A stretch of DNA of 64,000 bases, from NCBI GenBank assembly GCA_023138875.1, contig JAGLOO010000022.1, forward strand, positions 1 through 64,000, read 5' to 3'. The notes below the pieces were generated by a model. It worked only from the letters and a program-made list of their open reading frames with translations, was not told the origin of the DNA and did no database searches. Source of the DNA: Bacteroidales bacterium. GTDB taxonomy: Bacteria; Bacteroidota; Bacteroidia; Bacteroidales; GCA-2748055. Positions 35,571 to 44,244 of the stretch are shown here, one piece after another (position 1 is the stretch's first letter; every line of letters starts with the position of its first letter). The position numbers were made by a program, and so were the translations under genes.

Positions 35571-37181
35571 ATGCCACTAACCCGACAACAAATCCATGAG
35601 GCTGTATATTATTATGCGCTGATTTTCATTGCAGTCAGCCTTCCTCTTTCCATTTATACAACCTCAGTATTTCAGTTGGTTTTATTAGCGAACTGGTTGG
35701 CAGAAGGAAGGTTCCGGGAGAAATGGGGCCGATTCAAAGGGAACAGGGCCCTCTGGGTATTCCTGGTTCTTTACCTGATACATGCCATTGGATTGCTGTG
35801 GTCCACAGATGTTGCTTACAGTATGAAAGACATGCGGATAAAGCTACCGCTGTTGTTCATACCCCTGATCGTAGGCACATCGCTTCCACTGGTCAAACAA
35901 CAGGTGAATCGAATTCTGCTGTTCTTTTCAATGGGAGTCTTTGCTGCATCCATGGCTTCGGTCATGAAGCTGGTTGGATGGTTGCCCGGGGAGGTGGAAG
36001 GGTACCGCGATCTGTCTCTCTTTATCAGCCACATCCGGTTCTCGCTGATGATCGTACTCACACTGCTCATCGTGGTCTATTTCCTCTTTATTCAGAGGAA
36101 TTCCCTTTCCAGGTTCGAGCGGATTTTTTATCTGGCCGGACTGATCTGGTTCCCTGTTTTCCTGGTGCTGCTGAAATCTCTTTCGGGAATCGTTATCACA
36201 GGATTCCTGGCCTTCTTTCTGCTTGTGAGGGCAGTCTTTGAGATACGCGATCAGGCGATCCGGTTCATGGTGTTTGTGCCGGTGATCATGATCCCCCTGT
36301 TCTCTGTAATATACCTGGGTCATGCCGTCAACAAGTATTATACGTTTGATGAGATCATTGCCGAAGAAATAGACGCTTATACCGTGGAGGGGAATCCTTA
36401 TAAAAACAATCCCGGTAACAGAGAAGTGGAGAATGGCCATTATGTTTGGTTGCATGTTTGTGATGTTGAACTTGAAAGGGAATGGAACCGCGTCAGTGAA
36501 ATTGATTATAGGGGACGCACCACCAACGGAAATTCTGTTCGGGGTACCCTGATCCGCTTTTTGACTTCCAGGGGGCTCCGGAAGGATGCGGTTGGGATCA
36601 AACAACTTTCAACGGAGGAGATCAGGGCCATTGAACATGGTGTGGCCAACCACATTTACATGCAACCCTTCAAGCTTTATCCGCGCATCTACGAGGTAAT
36701 CTGGGAGATTGACAGGTACCGGATGGGATATGATCCCAATGAAAAATCGGTGGTGCAGCGATACCTGTACGTGGATGCAGGCTGGAAAATTGCCAGGGAA
36801 AAACTGTTTTTCGGTGTGGGGCCCGGAGATGTGAAACAGGTATTCAATGACTATTATGAATCCATCGATTCCCCCCTGAAGGAGAAGTGGAGAAGACGGG
36901 CTCATAACCAGTTTCTCACCTTCCTTATCGCTTTCGGGATCATAGGTCTGATCATTTGTCTTGTTGCCCTGGTAGCCCCGCTGTTTCTTGCGGGCCGTCA
37001 GCGCTCTTTTCTTGCAGTGGGATTCTCTATCCTCATGTTGTTATCCATGATCAACGAAGATACCCTGGAGACTTCTGCCGGGGCAACCTTTGTTGCTTTC
37101 TTCTATACATTGTTCGTTTTTGGTCCCGATTATCCTTGGCTCCGCCGTAAACTTTTCACAGTGAATGATGATGCGGTTTGA
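35571..37181 (+). CDS. O-antigen ligase/polymerase-like membrane protein (Wzy_C)
   Basis: A 536-residue protein with about ten hydrophobic helices and a large periplasmic loop (about 250-430). The loop ends with KEKWRRRAHNQFLTFLIAFG, matching the R..HNxxL region of O-antigen ligases (WaaL) and Wzy-type polymerases. These enzymes transfer or polymerise undecaprenyl-linked glycans in the periplasm. Ligase and polymerase cannot be told apart by sequence alone. No sugar-transferase genes are next to it. The 3' end overlaps the following DNA glycosylase gene by 17 bp. Confidence 0.8.
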   Translation: MPLTRQQIHEAVYYYALIFIAVSLPLSIYTTSVFQLVLLANWLAEGRFREKWGRFKGNRALWVFLVLYLIHAIGLLWSTDVAYSMKDMRIKLPLLFIPLIVGTSLPLVKQQVNRILLFFSMGVFAASMASVMKLVGWLPGEVEGYRDLSLFISHIRFSLMIVLTLLIVVYFLFIQRNSLSRFERIFYLAGLIWFPVFLVLLKSLSGIVITGFLAFFLLVRAVFEIRDQAIRFMVFVPVIMIPLFSVIYLGHAVNKYYTFDEIIAEEIDAYTVEGNPYKNNPGNREVENGHYVWLHVCDVELEREWNRVSEIDYRGRTTNGNSVRGTLIRFLTSRGLRKDAVGIKQLSTEEIRAIEHGVANHIYMQPFKLYPRIYEVIWEIDRYRMGYDPNEKSVVQRYLYVDAGWKIAREKLFFGVGPGDVKQVFNDYYESIDSPLKEKWRRRAHNQFLTFLIAFGIIGLIICLVALVAPLFLAGRQRSFLAVGFSILMLLSMINEDTLETSAGATFVAFFYTLFVFGPDYPWLRRKLFTVNDDAV

Positions 37182-37680
37182 AAGGGAGTTTTACCGGCGC
37201 GATGTGCTTGAAGTTGCTCCTCTGTTGCTGGGTCAGCACCTGGTAAGAATTTATCCTGACGGATCGCGGGCCATCTATGTGATCACCGAAACAGAAGCAT
37301 ACCGTGGTGGTGAGGACAGGGCATGCCATGCCAGCAAGGGCCGGACGCCCCGCACAGAGGTCATGTTTGGCGACGGAGGCTGGCTATACATCTACCTGAT
37401 CTATGGGATGTACTGGATGCTCAATGTGGTTACCTGCCGGGAAGATATACCCCAGGCCGTACTGATCAGGGGACTCCGTGAAGCCAGCGGTCCGGGCCGT
37501 TTAACACGCCTGATCCAGGTTGATCAGACCTTTTACGGGGAAGACCTGGTGAGTTCTGATCGCATCTGGGTGGAGGAGAGTGGGATCTGTCCGGAATATA
37601 CAACCGGACCCAGGATTGGAATTGATTATGCCGGCGAGCCCTGGAAGGATATGCCCTGGAGGTTCCTGATGATTCTTTAG
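37165..37680 (+). CDS. DNA-3-methyladenine glycosylase (AAG/MPG family)
   Basis: A 171-residue base-excision repair enzyme releasing alkylated purines. Seen: the active-site region VITETEAYRGGEDRACHASK (about 42-61), TPRTEVMFGDGGWLYIYLIYG and the MLNVV strand. The family is usually about 190-210 residues, so this is a somewhat short member that ends DMPWRFLMIL. Three ATG codons in a row open the gene inside the ligase 3' end, so the exact start is uncertain by two codons. Confidence 0.9.
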   Translation: MMMRFEREFYRRDVLEVAPLLLGQHLVRIYPDGSRAIYVITETEAYRGGEDRACHASKGRTPRTEVMFGDGGWLYIYLIYGMYWMLNVVTCREDIPQAVLIRGLREASGPGRLTRLIQVDQTFYGEDLVSSDRIWVEESGICPEYTTGPRIGIDYAGEPWKDMPWRFLMIL

Positions 37681-37702
37681 GGCACCAGTACCCTTTAATT
37701 AT

Positions 37703-37710
37703 TATATTTG
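37703..37710 (+). promoter_or_regulatory. -7 box upstream of the DUF2723 gene
   Basis: TATATTTG, a full match to TAnnTTTG, lies 32 bp before the ATG at 37743, leaving a leader of about 25 nt. Confidence 0.5.
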
Positions 37711-37742
37711 CTTACTTTTTAATAACCATACATACTGAATTA

Positions 37743-40700
37743 ATGGAAAAGTACCGTCAATATAACCTCATCCTGGGATGGGGTGTGTTCCTGGTCTCGC
37801 TGATCGTATACCTCTTAACCATGGAACCCACAGCCAGTTTCTGGGATTGTGGGGAGTTTATCGCCACCGCTTATAAGATGGAGGTGGGGCATCCTCCGGG
37901 AGCACCTTTTTTTATGGTGCTGGGCCGGTTCTTTACCCTGTTTGCCGGAGGTGATGTTACAAAGGTAGCCGTTACAATGAATGTATTGTCGGCCTTATCG
38001 TCTGCATTCACCATTCTTTTCCTTTTCTGGACCCTCACACACCTGGTAAAGAAGTTTTTTACCATTGAGGATTCACAAAGCCCTTTGGCCATGGTTACCA
38101 TCTTTGGATCTGCCCTGGTGGGTTCCCTGGCATATACCTTCACCGATTCATTCTGGTTCTCAGCTGCTGAGACTGAAGTCTATTCCATGTCATCACTCTT
38201 TACTGCGGTGGTTTTCTGGGCCATTCTCAAATGGGAAAATGAAGCCGATAAGCCCAATGCCAACCGGTGGATCATTTTCATTGCCTATTTGATGGGCCTT
38301 TCCATCGGGGTCCACCTGTTGAACCTGCTCACCATTCCCGCCATTATATTCGTTTATTATTTCAGGAAACATACTCCTACTGTTCGGGGAATCGTTGCTT
38401 CGCTGGCCATTTCAGTGGCCATCCTGGGTGCGATAATGTATATACTGATCCCCGGCCTTACATCCGTAGCGACCAAATTTGAGCTGCTCTTTGTGAACGG
38501 AATGAGCATGCCCTTTAATTCGGGTGTGATCATCTATTCTTTGTTGCTGTTCGGTGGAATCATATTCGGGATCTATTACACCCACAACCGCGGAAAGGTA
38601 CTGTGGAATACCATCCTTCTGAGCCTGTTTGTGGTGATGATCGGGTACTCTTCCTATGCCATTATCGTAATCCGGTCATCGGCCAACACACCCCTTGATG
38701 AAAGCAATCCGGATACAGTCTTTTCTCTGCTGGACTATTTGAACCGTGAACAGTACGGGGATAATCCATTGGTGTACGGGGCCTTCTTTAACTCGAGGCC
38801 CACGGGTGTGGAAGATAGTAAGCCCAGTTATTATAAAGGAGAGGATGACTACTACCAGGTAAATAAGAACCGGGAATATAAGTATGACAGCGATGCCAAG
38901 GGTGTATTCCCCAGGATGTGGAGTACTCAGGCCAAGCATGCCAATGAGTATATCTACTGGGCAAAAATGGACGAATCCAATCTCTATGATGTACGGCGTG
39001 ATGCAGAAGGGAATCCGGTTATGAACCAGATGGGCGGATATAGTTACGACCGGTCCAAACCTATTGCCATACCTACGTTTGGGGAAAACATGCGGTTCTT
39101 CTTCCGATACCAGATAGGTTATATGTACCTGCGCTATTTCATGTGGAACTTTTCCGGTCGCCAGAATGATATCCAGGGACGTGGTGAGCTGACCAAAGGA
39201 AACTGGATCAGCGGGATCAAATTCATTGACCAGGCCCGGCTTGGTCCGCAATCCGCCCAACCGGCTTCCATCGTCGATAACAAGGCCAACAATAAGTATT
39301 ACATGCTTCCATTGTTGCTTGGTTTGATCGGGGCCTGGTTCCATTATAAAAAGCACAACAGGGATTTCTGGGTGATCGCCCTGCTGTTTGCACTTACCGG
39401 GCTCGCGATTCTGGTTTACCTGAACCAGTATCCCCTTCAACCCAGGGAGCGGGATTATGCATATTCCGGATCGTTCTACGCATTTGCAATATGGATCGGG
39501 ATCGGTGTAGCCGGACTGATCGGATGGGCAACGAAGAAAAAGAAATCGGTGGTTACATCAGGTGTGCTGGTACTGGTAACGCTGATCCTTGTACCGGGAC
39601 TGCTGGCCAGGGAGAACTGGGATGACCATGACCGTTCGCACCGGTATACGGCACCTGCATTTGCAAGGAATTTCCTTAATTCCTGTCTGCCCAACGGTAT
39701 CATGTTTACCAATGGTGACAACGATACCTTCCCGCTCTGGTACCTGCAGGAGGTAGAGGGAGTGCGCACCGATGTGCGGATTGTGAATCTGAGCTACCTG
39801 ACGGCTGACTGGTATATTGAGCAGATGAAGCAGACCTTCTATGATTCTGAAGCGTTGCCCATCAGCATGACAAAGGAACAGTATATACAGGGTAAACGCG
39901 ACTATGCTTACCTGGCGGAGTCGGCAGGTGTTCTGATCAGTGAGAAATACGATGTGAACCGGGAGAAATATGAGGACAATGTGATGGATATCTATCGCAA
40001 CACACTGGACCTCCTTGAGGCCTCCCTGCTGCCGGTCAATCATGCGAATGATTACAATGCCATTCTTGCCCTGGAAAACGATATGGATCCCCTCAGGCTC
40101 TTTGGCTATATGCGTACCTTCAATTCAAAGGAAATTGTAGAGCGGATCAAAGTGGATGAGGAAGCCATGAAGATGGAAACTGCCAGAATGGAGCGGTTGA
40201 TCAAATCCATTGATGGCGATTATGCTCCATTGAAGGAAGCCATGGCATTCCTGATGACGGAGGATCCACGGTTCAAGAACGGGCAATATTTTATCCCTTC
40301 CAAAAGGTTTGTGATTCCGGCAGACTCTGCTTCAATTCCCGACTGGGTTGTACCATCAGCGTTCGAAGAGAACCGTGTGGACCAGGTCAGGTTCTCGCTT
40401 TCCGAAAATGTGCTCTACAAGAACCTGCTTACCGTGATGGACCTGTTTGGCAACAACGACTGGGAGCGTCCCATCTATTATTCTACCACAGTTGCATCGG
40501 AGAACTACCTGAACCTGGAGGATTACATGGTAAGGGAAGGGCTTGCATTGAGGATTGCACCGGTACGTTTTACCAATTCCAACTACCTGGGTAAGGTGAA
40601 GACCGATGAGATGTATCATTTGCTGATGGAGGAGTTTGACTGGGGTGGAATCGATACTCCCGGTATCTATTTGGATGAGAACAACCTGCGGATGACCATC

Positions 40701-41117
40701 CATTACCGTTATGCGTTTGCAGTTCTGGCCGGGGCCTTAAGGGATGAAGGCAAACTGGACAGTGCTAAAATGGTGCTGGATGAGTGCATGAATCATATGC
40801 CCGAAGAAAATGTCCCTTATAATGCAGGCATCACGCCGATGATCCAGGGATATTTCAGTGTGGGAGATACGGCAACCGCAATTGATTTGGTCGAACGGTA
40901 TGAGCAGAAGCTGGAGTCGGAGCTGGATTATTACAAATTGTTATCCAGGGGCAAGAAGGTCCGGTTCAGTAAGACCGAAGGCGATTTCCTGGCAGCTGTA
41001 CGTGATATCAATGCCCTCAGGAGCATGTGCCTTGGATATGGTGAGATTGATGCAGCCCGGCGGCTCGAAGAAAAACTATCGGCCTACGGGCAAGATTACG
41101 AGCGTCTGTTCCGTTAA
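37743..41117 (+). CDS. DUF2723 family GT-C-like membrane protein
   Basis: A 1124-residue protein: about a dozen hydrophobic helices in residues 1-620, then a soluble C-terminal half of about 480 residues. The first periplasmic loop has TASFWDCGEFIATAYKMEVG with D35 and E38, the acidic position expected of GT-C enzymes, followed by HPPGAPFFMVLGR. DUF2723 includes human TMEM260, a protein O-mannosyltransferase; many Bacteroidota carry one or two copies. A role in protein O-glycosylation is therefore plausible but inferred. The soluble half has HAND-type repeats near the end (EGKLDSAKMVLDEC, TPR-like). Upstream of a deacetylase. Confidence 0.85.
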   Translation: MEKYRQYNLILGWGVFLVSLIVYLLTMEPTASFWDCGEFIATAYKMEVGHPPGAPFFMVLGRFFTLFAGGDVTKVAVTMNVLSALSSAFTILFLFWTLTHLVKKFFTIEDSQSPLAMVTIFGSALVGSLAYTFTDSFWFSAAETEVYSMSSLFTAVVFWAILKWENEADKPNANRWIIFIAYLMGLSIGVHLLNLLTIPAIIFVYYFRKHTPTVRGIVASLAISVAILGAIMYILIPGLTSVATKFELLFVNGMSMPFNSGVIIYSLLLFGGIIFGIYYTHNRGKVLWNTILLSLFVVMIGYSSYAIIVIRSSANTPLDESNPDTVFSLLDYLNREQYGDNPLVYGAFFNSRPTGVEDSKPSYYKGEDDYYQVNKNREYKYDSDAKGVFPRMWSTQAKHANEYIYWAKMDESNLYDVRRDAEGNPVMNQMGGYSYDRSKPIAIPTFGENMRFFFRYQIGYMYLRYFMWNFSGRQNDIQGRGELTKGNWISGIKFIDQARLGPQSAQPASIVDNKANNKYYMLPLLLGLIGAWFHYKKHNRDFWVIALLFALTGLAILVYLNQYPLQPRERDYAYSGSFYAFAIWIGIGVAGLIGWATKKKKSVVTSGVLVLVTLILVPGLLARENWDDHDRSHRYTAPAFARNFLNSCLPNGIMFTNGDNDTFPLWYLQEVEGVRTDVRIVNLSYLTADWYIEQMKQTFYDSEALPISMTKEQYIQGKRDYAYLAESAGVLISEKYDVNREKYEDNVMDIYRNTLDLLEASLLPVNHANDYNAILALENDMDPLRLFGYMRTFNSKEIVERIKVDEEAMKMETARMERLIKSIDGDYAPLKEAMAFLMTEDPRFKNGQYFIPSKRFVIPADSASIPDWVVPSAFEENRVDQVRFSLSENVLYKNLLTVMDLFGNNDWERPIYYSTTVASENYLNLEDYMVREGLALRIAPVRFTNSNYLGKVKTDEMYHLLMEEFDWGGIDTPGIYLDENNLRMTIHYRYAFAVLAGALRDEGKLDSAKMVLDECMNHMPEENVPYNAGITPMIQGYFSVGDTATAIDLVERYEQKLESELDYYKLLSRGKKVRFSKTEGDFLAAVRDINALRSMCLGYGEIDAARRLEEKLSAYGQDYERLFR

Positions 41118-41126
41118 TTAACTGGA

Positions 41127-41774
41127 ATGCTGATTGTCAGACCACCTTCTTTGCTTACCCGTGCGTTTCACAGAATGACATGGGATTTTAACGGGGAACA
41201 TCAGGATGTGTACCTTACATTTGACGATGGTCCCACCCCTGGTGTCACACCCTGGGTCCTTGATAAACTGGAAGAAGCAGGGGCAAAGGCCACTTTTTTT
41301 TGTCTGGGCAGGAATGTGGATAAGTACCGAGACATCTATTACCAGATCCTATCATCAGGACACAGTGTGGGAAACCACAGCTACAGCCATCTAAAAGGAT
41401 TCAGATCGAGCATCAAGCGATACATGGATGATATCCACCTGGCCGGAAACCTGATCGATTCAAAGCTTTTCCGGCCTCCTTACGGGCGAATCTTCCCCGG
41501 ACAGGTAAATGCGGTGCTTCAACAATACGACATTATCATGTGGGATGTGCTGAGCATTGACTACAACAGTGGTCTTACAGGCGAGCGGGTATTGCAGAAT
41601 GTGACAAAGAATGTAAAGCCCGGATCCATCATCGTTTTCCACGACTCGGACAAGGCCTGTGATAACCTCTATTATGCACTGCCACGCACCCTGGAGTTCC
41701 TCCGGGAGAATGGTTTCAACATGAAGTCCATCCCCAGCAACGGTCTGCCCGAAGTGGATTATTCTGTTAATTGA
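41127..41774 (+). CDS. polysaccharide deacetylase (NodB/CE4 domain)
   Basis: A 215-residue CE4 enzyme. Seen: the catalytic and metal Asp pair D33-D34 in YLTFDDGPTPG, metal His H84 and H88 in GHSVGNHSYSHLKGF, the FRPPYGR motif (about 115-121), DVLSIDYNSG and a late His in IIVFHDSDKAC. CE4 enzymes remove N- or O-acetyl groups from peptidoglycan, chitin-like or surface polysaccharides. No signal peptide is evident. It starts 9 bp after the DUF2723 gene and is probably cotranscribed with it. Confidence 0.9.
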   Translation: MLIVRPPSLLTRAFHRMTWDFNGEHQDVYLTFDDGPTPGVTPWVLDKLEEAGAKATFFCLGRNVDKYRDIYYQILSSGHSVGNHSYSHLKGFRSSIKRYMDDIHLAGNLIDSKLFRPPYGRIFPGQVNAVLQQYDIIMWDVLSIDYNSGLTGERVLQNVTKNVKPGSIIVFHDSDKACDNLYYALPRTLEFLRENGFNMKSIPSNGLPEVDYSVN

Positions 41775-41878
41775 GATACCTCCCTACTCATTTATCAGAT
41801 TCTTGGTGATCCTCCATTTTGAATTTAAGAGCTGTTAACTCTATCTGCTTCTTCTGTTTTTTTGAGCGATCTTTCGAT

Positions 41879-42859
41879 TTATATCATCCACTGAACATAC
41901 ACCACCAGTCCTATAACGATCCACATGATCAGTTCATGCATCCAGTGGTTCTTTTTCCTGTGAAAATAATTGGATAGAATAAAAGAGACAGGAAAGGCCA
42001 TATATACCAGGCTGGTCGTATCGAACCGGGCAATGAACAGAAAAAAGAGGATCCCTGCGATAAACATGAAGAACATCACCTGGTAGATATTTCGAATCAC
42101 TATTTTTCTCGTCTGGAAACGGTTCACCATATAGATACTGGCTATCAACACCATCAGCAGGAGAAAACCATAATAGATATAGGCGCTGAAGTGGTAGGAT
42201 TCGAGAGATCCTTCAAATGATAAGTTCTCAATGATCAGTGTTGTGAATCCTGTTGAATCTTCCAGGACAATCCAGTACCAGGAGAAGAGGAACAGGCCCA
42301 ACAGGAAATAAGCAATGACCGGGTAGAATAATTCGCGCCATGTGACCGTCCGCATGGCTGGCAGGCTGATCCAGATCAATGGAAGAAACCAGATTAGTTT
42401 CAGATAGAACATGCTTCCAACGGTCAGTACTATGGCGGCATTGAAAACACTAAAGGTGTCGGGCCGTTTGTCGTGGACGTCAAACAGGATTGCAAAACAG
42501 AGCAGATAGAAGATGGACCCCACCAGTGCCGGGCTTACCTGTTGTGTTCCAGGGAGGGCCACAGTGAAAAACAGGAAGAAAAAGGCTGGCATAATGGACC
42601 GGAATCCCAATAATACATAGCGAACGCTAATTCGGATGAGCATGTAACAGATGATCCATAAAAGAAACAGTGTGACGATGCGGTTGAGGACCGGGGTTGT
42701 ATGGATCGCGCCAAAGACCAGATTGTAGAAGGGCATGGCCGAATATGCCACAATTTCAGCGGGCTGAATAAATGATTTTGCAAACATGGCCAGTGAGAGG
42801 ATAATCATTCCTGCCACCCCGGCAGATCGGCTGTTTTTAAATAGTCGAAGCAGAATCAT
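41879..42859 (-). CDS. polytopic membrane protein, DUF6427-like
   Basis: A 326-residue protein with about nine hydrophobic helices and short loops, no recognised catalytic motif. N-terminal NSRSAGVAGMIILSLAMFAKSF and the following EIVAYSAMPFYN region resemble the DUF6427 family found next to purD in Bacteroidota, and purD is indeed 9 bp upstream here. Function unknown. The uracil phosphoribosyltransferase gene often seen in that neighbourhood is not present in the window. Confidence 0.65.
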   Translation of the reverse strand: MILLRLFKNSRSAGVAGMIILSLAMFAKSFIQPAEIVAYSAMPFYNLVFGAIHTTPVLNRIVTLFLLWIICYMLIRISVRYVLLGFRSIMPAFFFLFFTVALPGTQQVSPALVGSIFYLLCFAILFDVHDKRPDTFSVFNAAIVLTVGSMFYLKLIWFLPLIWISLPAMRTVTWRELFYPVIAYFLLGLFLFSWYWIVLEDSTGFTTLIIENLSFEGSLESYHFSAYIYYGFLLLMVLIASIYMVNRFQTRKIVIRNIYQVMFFMFIAGILFFLFIARFDTTSLVYMAFPVSFILSNYFHRKKNHWMHELIMWIVIGLVVYVQWMI

Positions 42860-42868
42860 AGGGCCAAA

Positions 42869-44140
42869 TCATTGCAAATCAAATCCGATATCCCTGCGGT
42901 AATACTTACCTTCAAATTCGATCTTTTCTGCATTTACGTAGGACTTTTCCAGGGCTTCTTTCATGCTGTTGCCATACGAGCTTACAGCGATCACCCTGCC
43001 TCCACTGGTGAGTGTGCGATCACCGTCAGGCTTTGTTCCGGCGTGGAACACCACACTTCCATCAACTTTGTCCAGGCCTGTGATTTCCTTGCCCTTTTCA
43101 TAGCTGCCCGGATAACCACCTGAAACAAGCATCACAGTAGTTACAGTACGGCTGTCGAACTCTACTTCCATTTTCGATAACCTCTTTTCAGCAGTGGCCT
43201 TCATCAGTTCAACAAAATCGGTCTTGATCCTGGGCAGCACCACTTCCGATTCCGGATCACCCATACGTACATTGTATTCGATGACATAAGGATCCCCATC
43301 CCTGTTCATTAGCCCTATGAAGATGAATCCTTTGTAGTCGATCTCCTCAGATTTGAGTCCTTCAATGGTTGGTTTGACGATGCGATCCTCTACTTTTTTC
43401 ATGAATTCATCGTCTGCAAACAGTACCGGCGAAACAGCTCCCATCCCTCCGGTATTGAGTCCGGTATCGCCCTCTCCAATGCGTTTATAGTCCTTGGCTT
43501 CGGGCAGGATCACATACCCCTCTCCATCGGTAAGCACGAATACAGATAGCTCAATCCCTTTGAGGAACTCTTCCACCACAACTTTACGGGATGCTTCTCC
43601 AAATTTTCCGTTTAGCATGCTGGCCAGCTCTTGCTGCGCCTCCTCCAGGTTATCGATGATCAGCACTCCTTTACCGGCCGCCAGTCCGTCTGCCTTCAAT
43701 ACATAGGGGGGCTGCAGGGTAGCCAGATATTGCTGTCCCTCCGGGATCGTATAGTTAATAAAAGTCCTGAAACTGCCTGAGGGAATGTTGTACTCATGCA
43801 TGAACATCTTGGCAAAATCCTTGCTACCCTCCAGCTCAGCACCTTTTTTGTCCGGTCCGATAACCGGGATCTCCTTCAGCTCGGCATCCTCCTTAAAAAA
43901 ATCAGCCACTCCTGCCACCAGCGGCACCTCCGGACCCACCACCACGAGGTTAATCCCCTCGTCCAGCACCAACTTTTTGATCCCCTCAAAATCATCCACC
44001 GGGATGGCGACATTGGTCCCCACCTCAGCCGTCCCGGCATTCCCCGGCGCAATAAATACCTTTTCCAGGTGCGGACTCTGTGCCATCTTCCATGCCAGTG
44101 CATGCTCGCGGCCACCTCCACCGATGATAAGTATTCTCAT
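42869..44140 (-). CDS. purD: phosphoribosylamine-glycine ligase (GAR synthetase)
   Basis: A 423-residue ATP-grasp enzyme of purine biosynthesis joining glycine to phosphoribosylamine. Seen: the start MRILIIGGGGREHALAWKMA, GPEVPLVAGVADFF (about 71-84), the ATP-grasp region PPYVLKADGLAAGKGVLI (about 143-160), the GSPDSE-like RMGDPESEVVLPRI motif and the C-terminal VMLVSGGYPGSYEKG. Length is normal. Followed by the DUF6427-like gene; a TACTTTTG -7 box lies 20 bp upstream. Confidence 0.97.
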   Translation of the reverse strand: MRILIIGGGGREHALAWKMAQSPHLEKVFIAPGNAGTAEVGTNVAIPVDDFEGIKKLVLDEGINLVVVGPEVPLVAGVADFFKEDAELKEIPVIGPDKKGAELEGSKDFAKMFMHEYNIPSGSFRTFINYTIPEGQQYLATLQPPYVLKADGLAAGKGVLIIDNLEEAQQELASMLNGKFGEASRKVVVEEFLKGIELSVFVLTDGEGYVILPEAKDYKRIGEGDTGLNTGGMGAVSPVLFADDEFMKKVEDRIVKPTIEGLKSEEIDYKGFIFIGLMNRDGDPYVIEYNVRMGDPESEVVLPRIKTDFVELMKATAEKRLSKMEVEFDSRTVTTVMLVSGGYPGSYEKGKEITGLDKVDGSVVFHAGTKPDGDRTLTSGGRVIAVSSYGNSMKEALEKSYVNAEKIEFEGKYYRRDIGFDLQ

Positions 44141-44159
44141 AGTTTAAAGTCTATAATGT

Positions 44160-44167
44160 CAAAAGTA
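44160..44167 (-). promoter_or_regulatory. -7 box upstream of purD
   Basis: The minus strand reads TACTTTTG, a full match to TAnnTTTG, 20 bp before the purD ATG and just downstream of the terminator of the preceding T9SS gene. Confidence 0.45.
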
Positions 44168-44189
44168 AAGGTAATGGTAATGTTGGAAA

Positions 44190-44217
44190 TGAAAAAGCCC
44201 CACATTACTGCAGGGCT
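44190..44217 (-). terminator. rho-independent terminator after the first T9SS cargo gene
   Basis: On the minus strand AGCCCTGCA (44217-44209) pairs with TGTGGGGCT (44204-44196), a stem with two G-U pairs and a 4-nt loop, followed by five T. It lies 28 bp past the stop at 44245. Confidence 0.7.
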
Positions 44218-44244
44218 CCTTCTATCTTATAAATCTCTTTAAAC

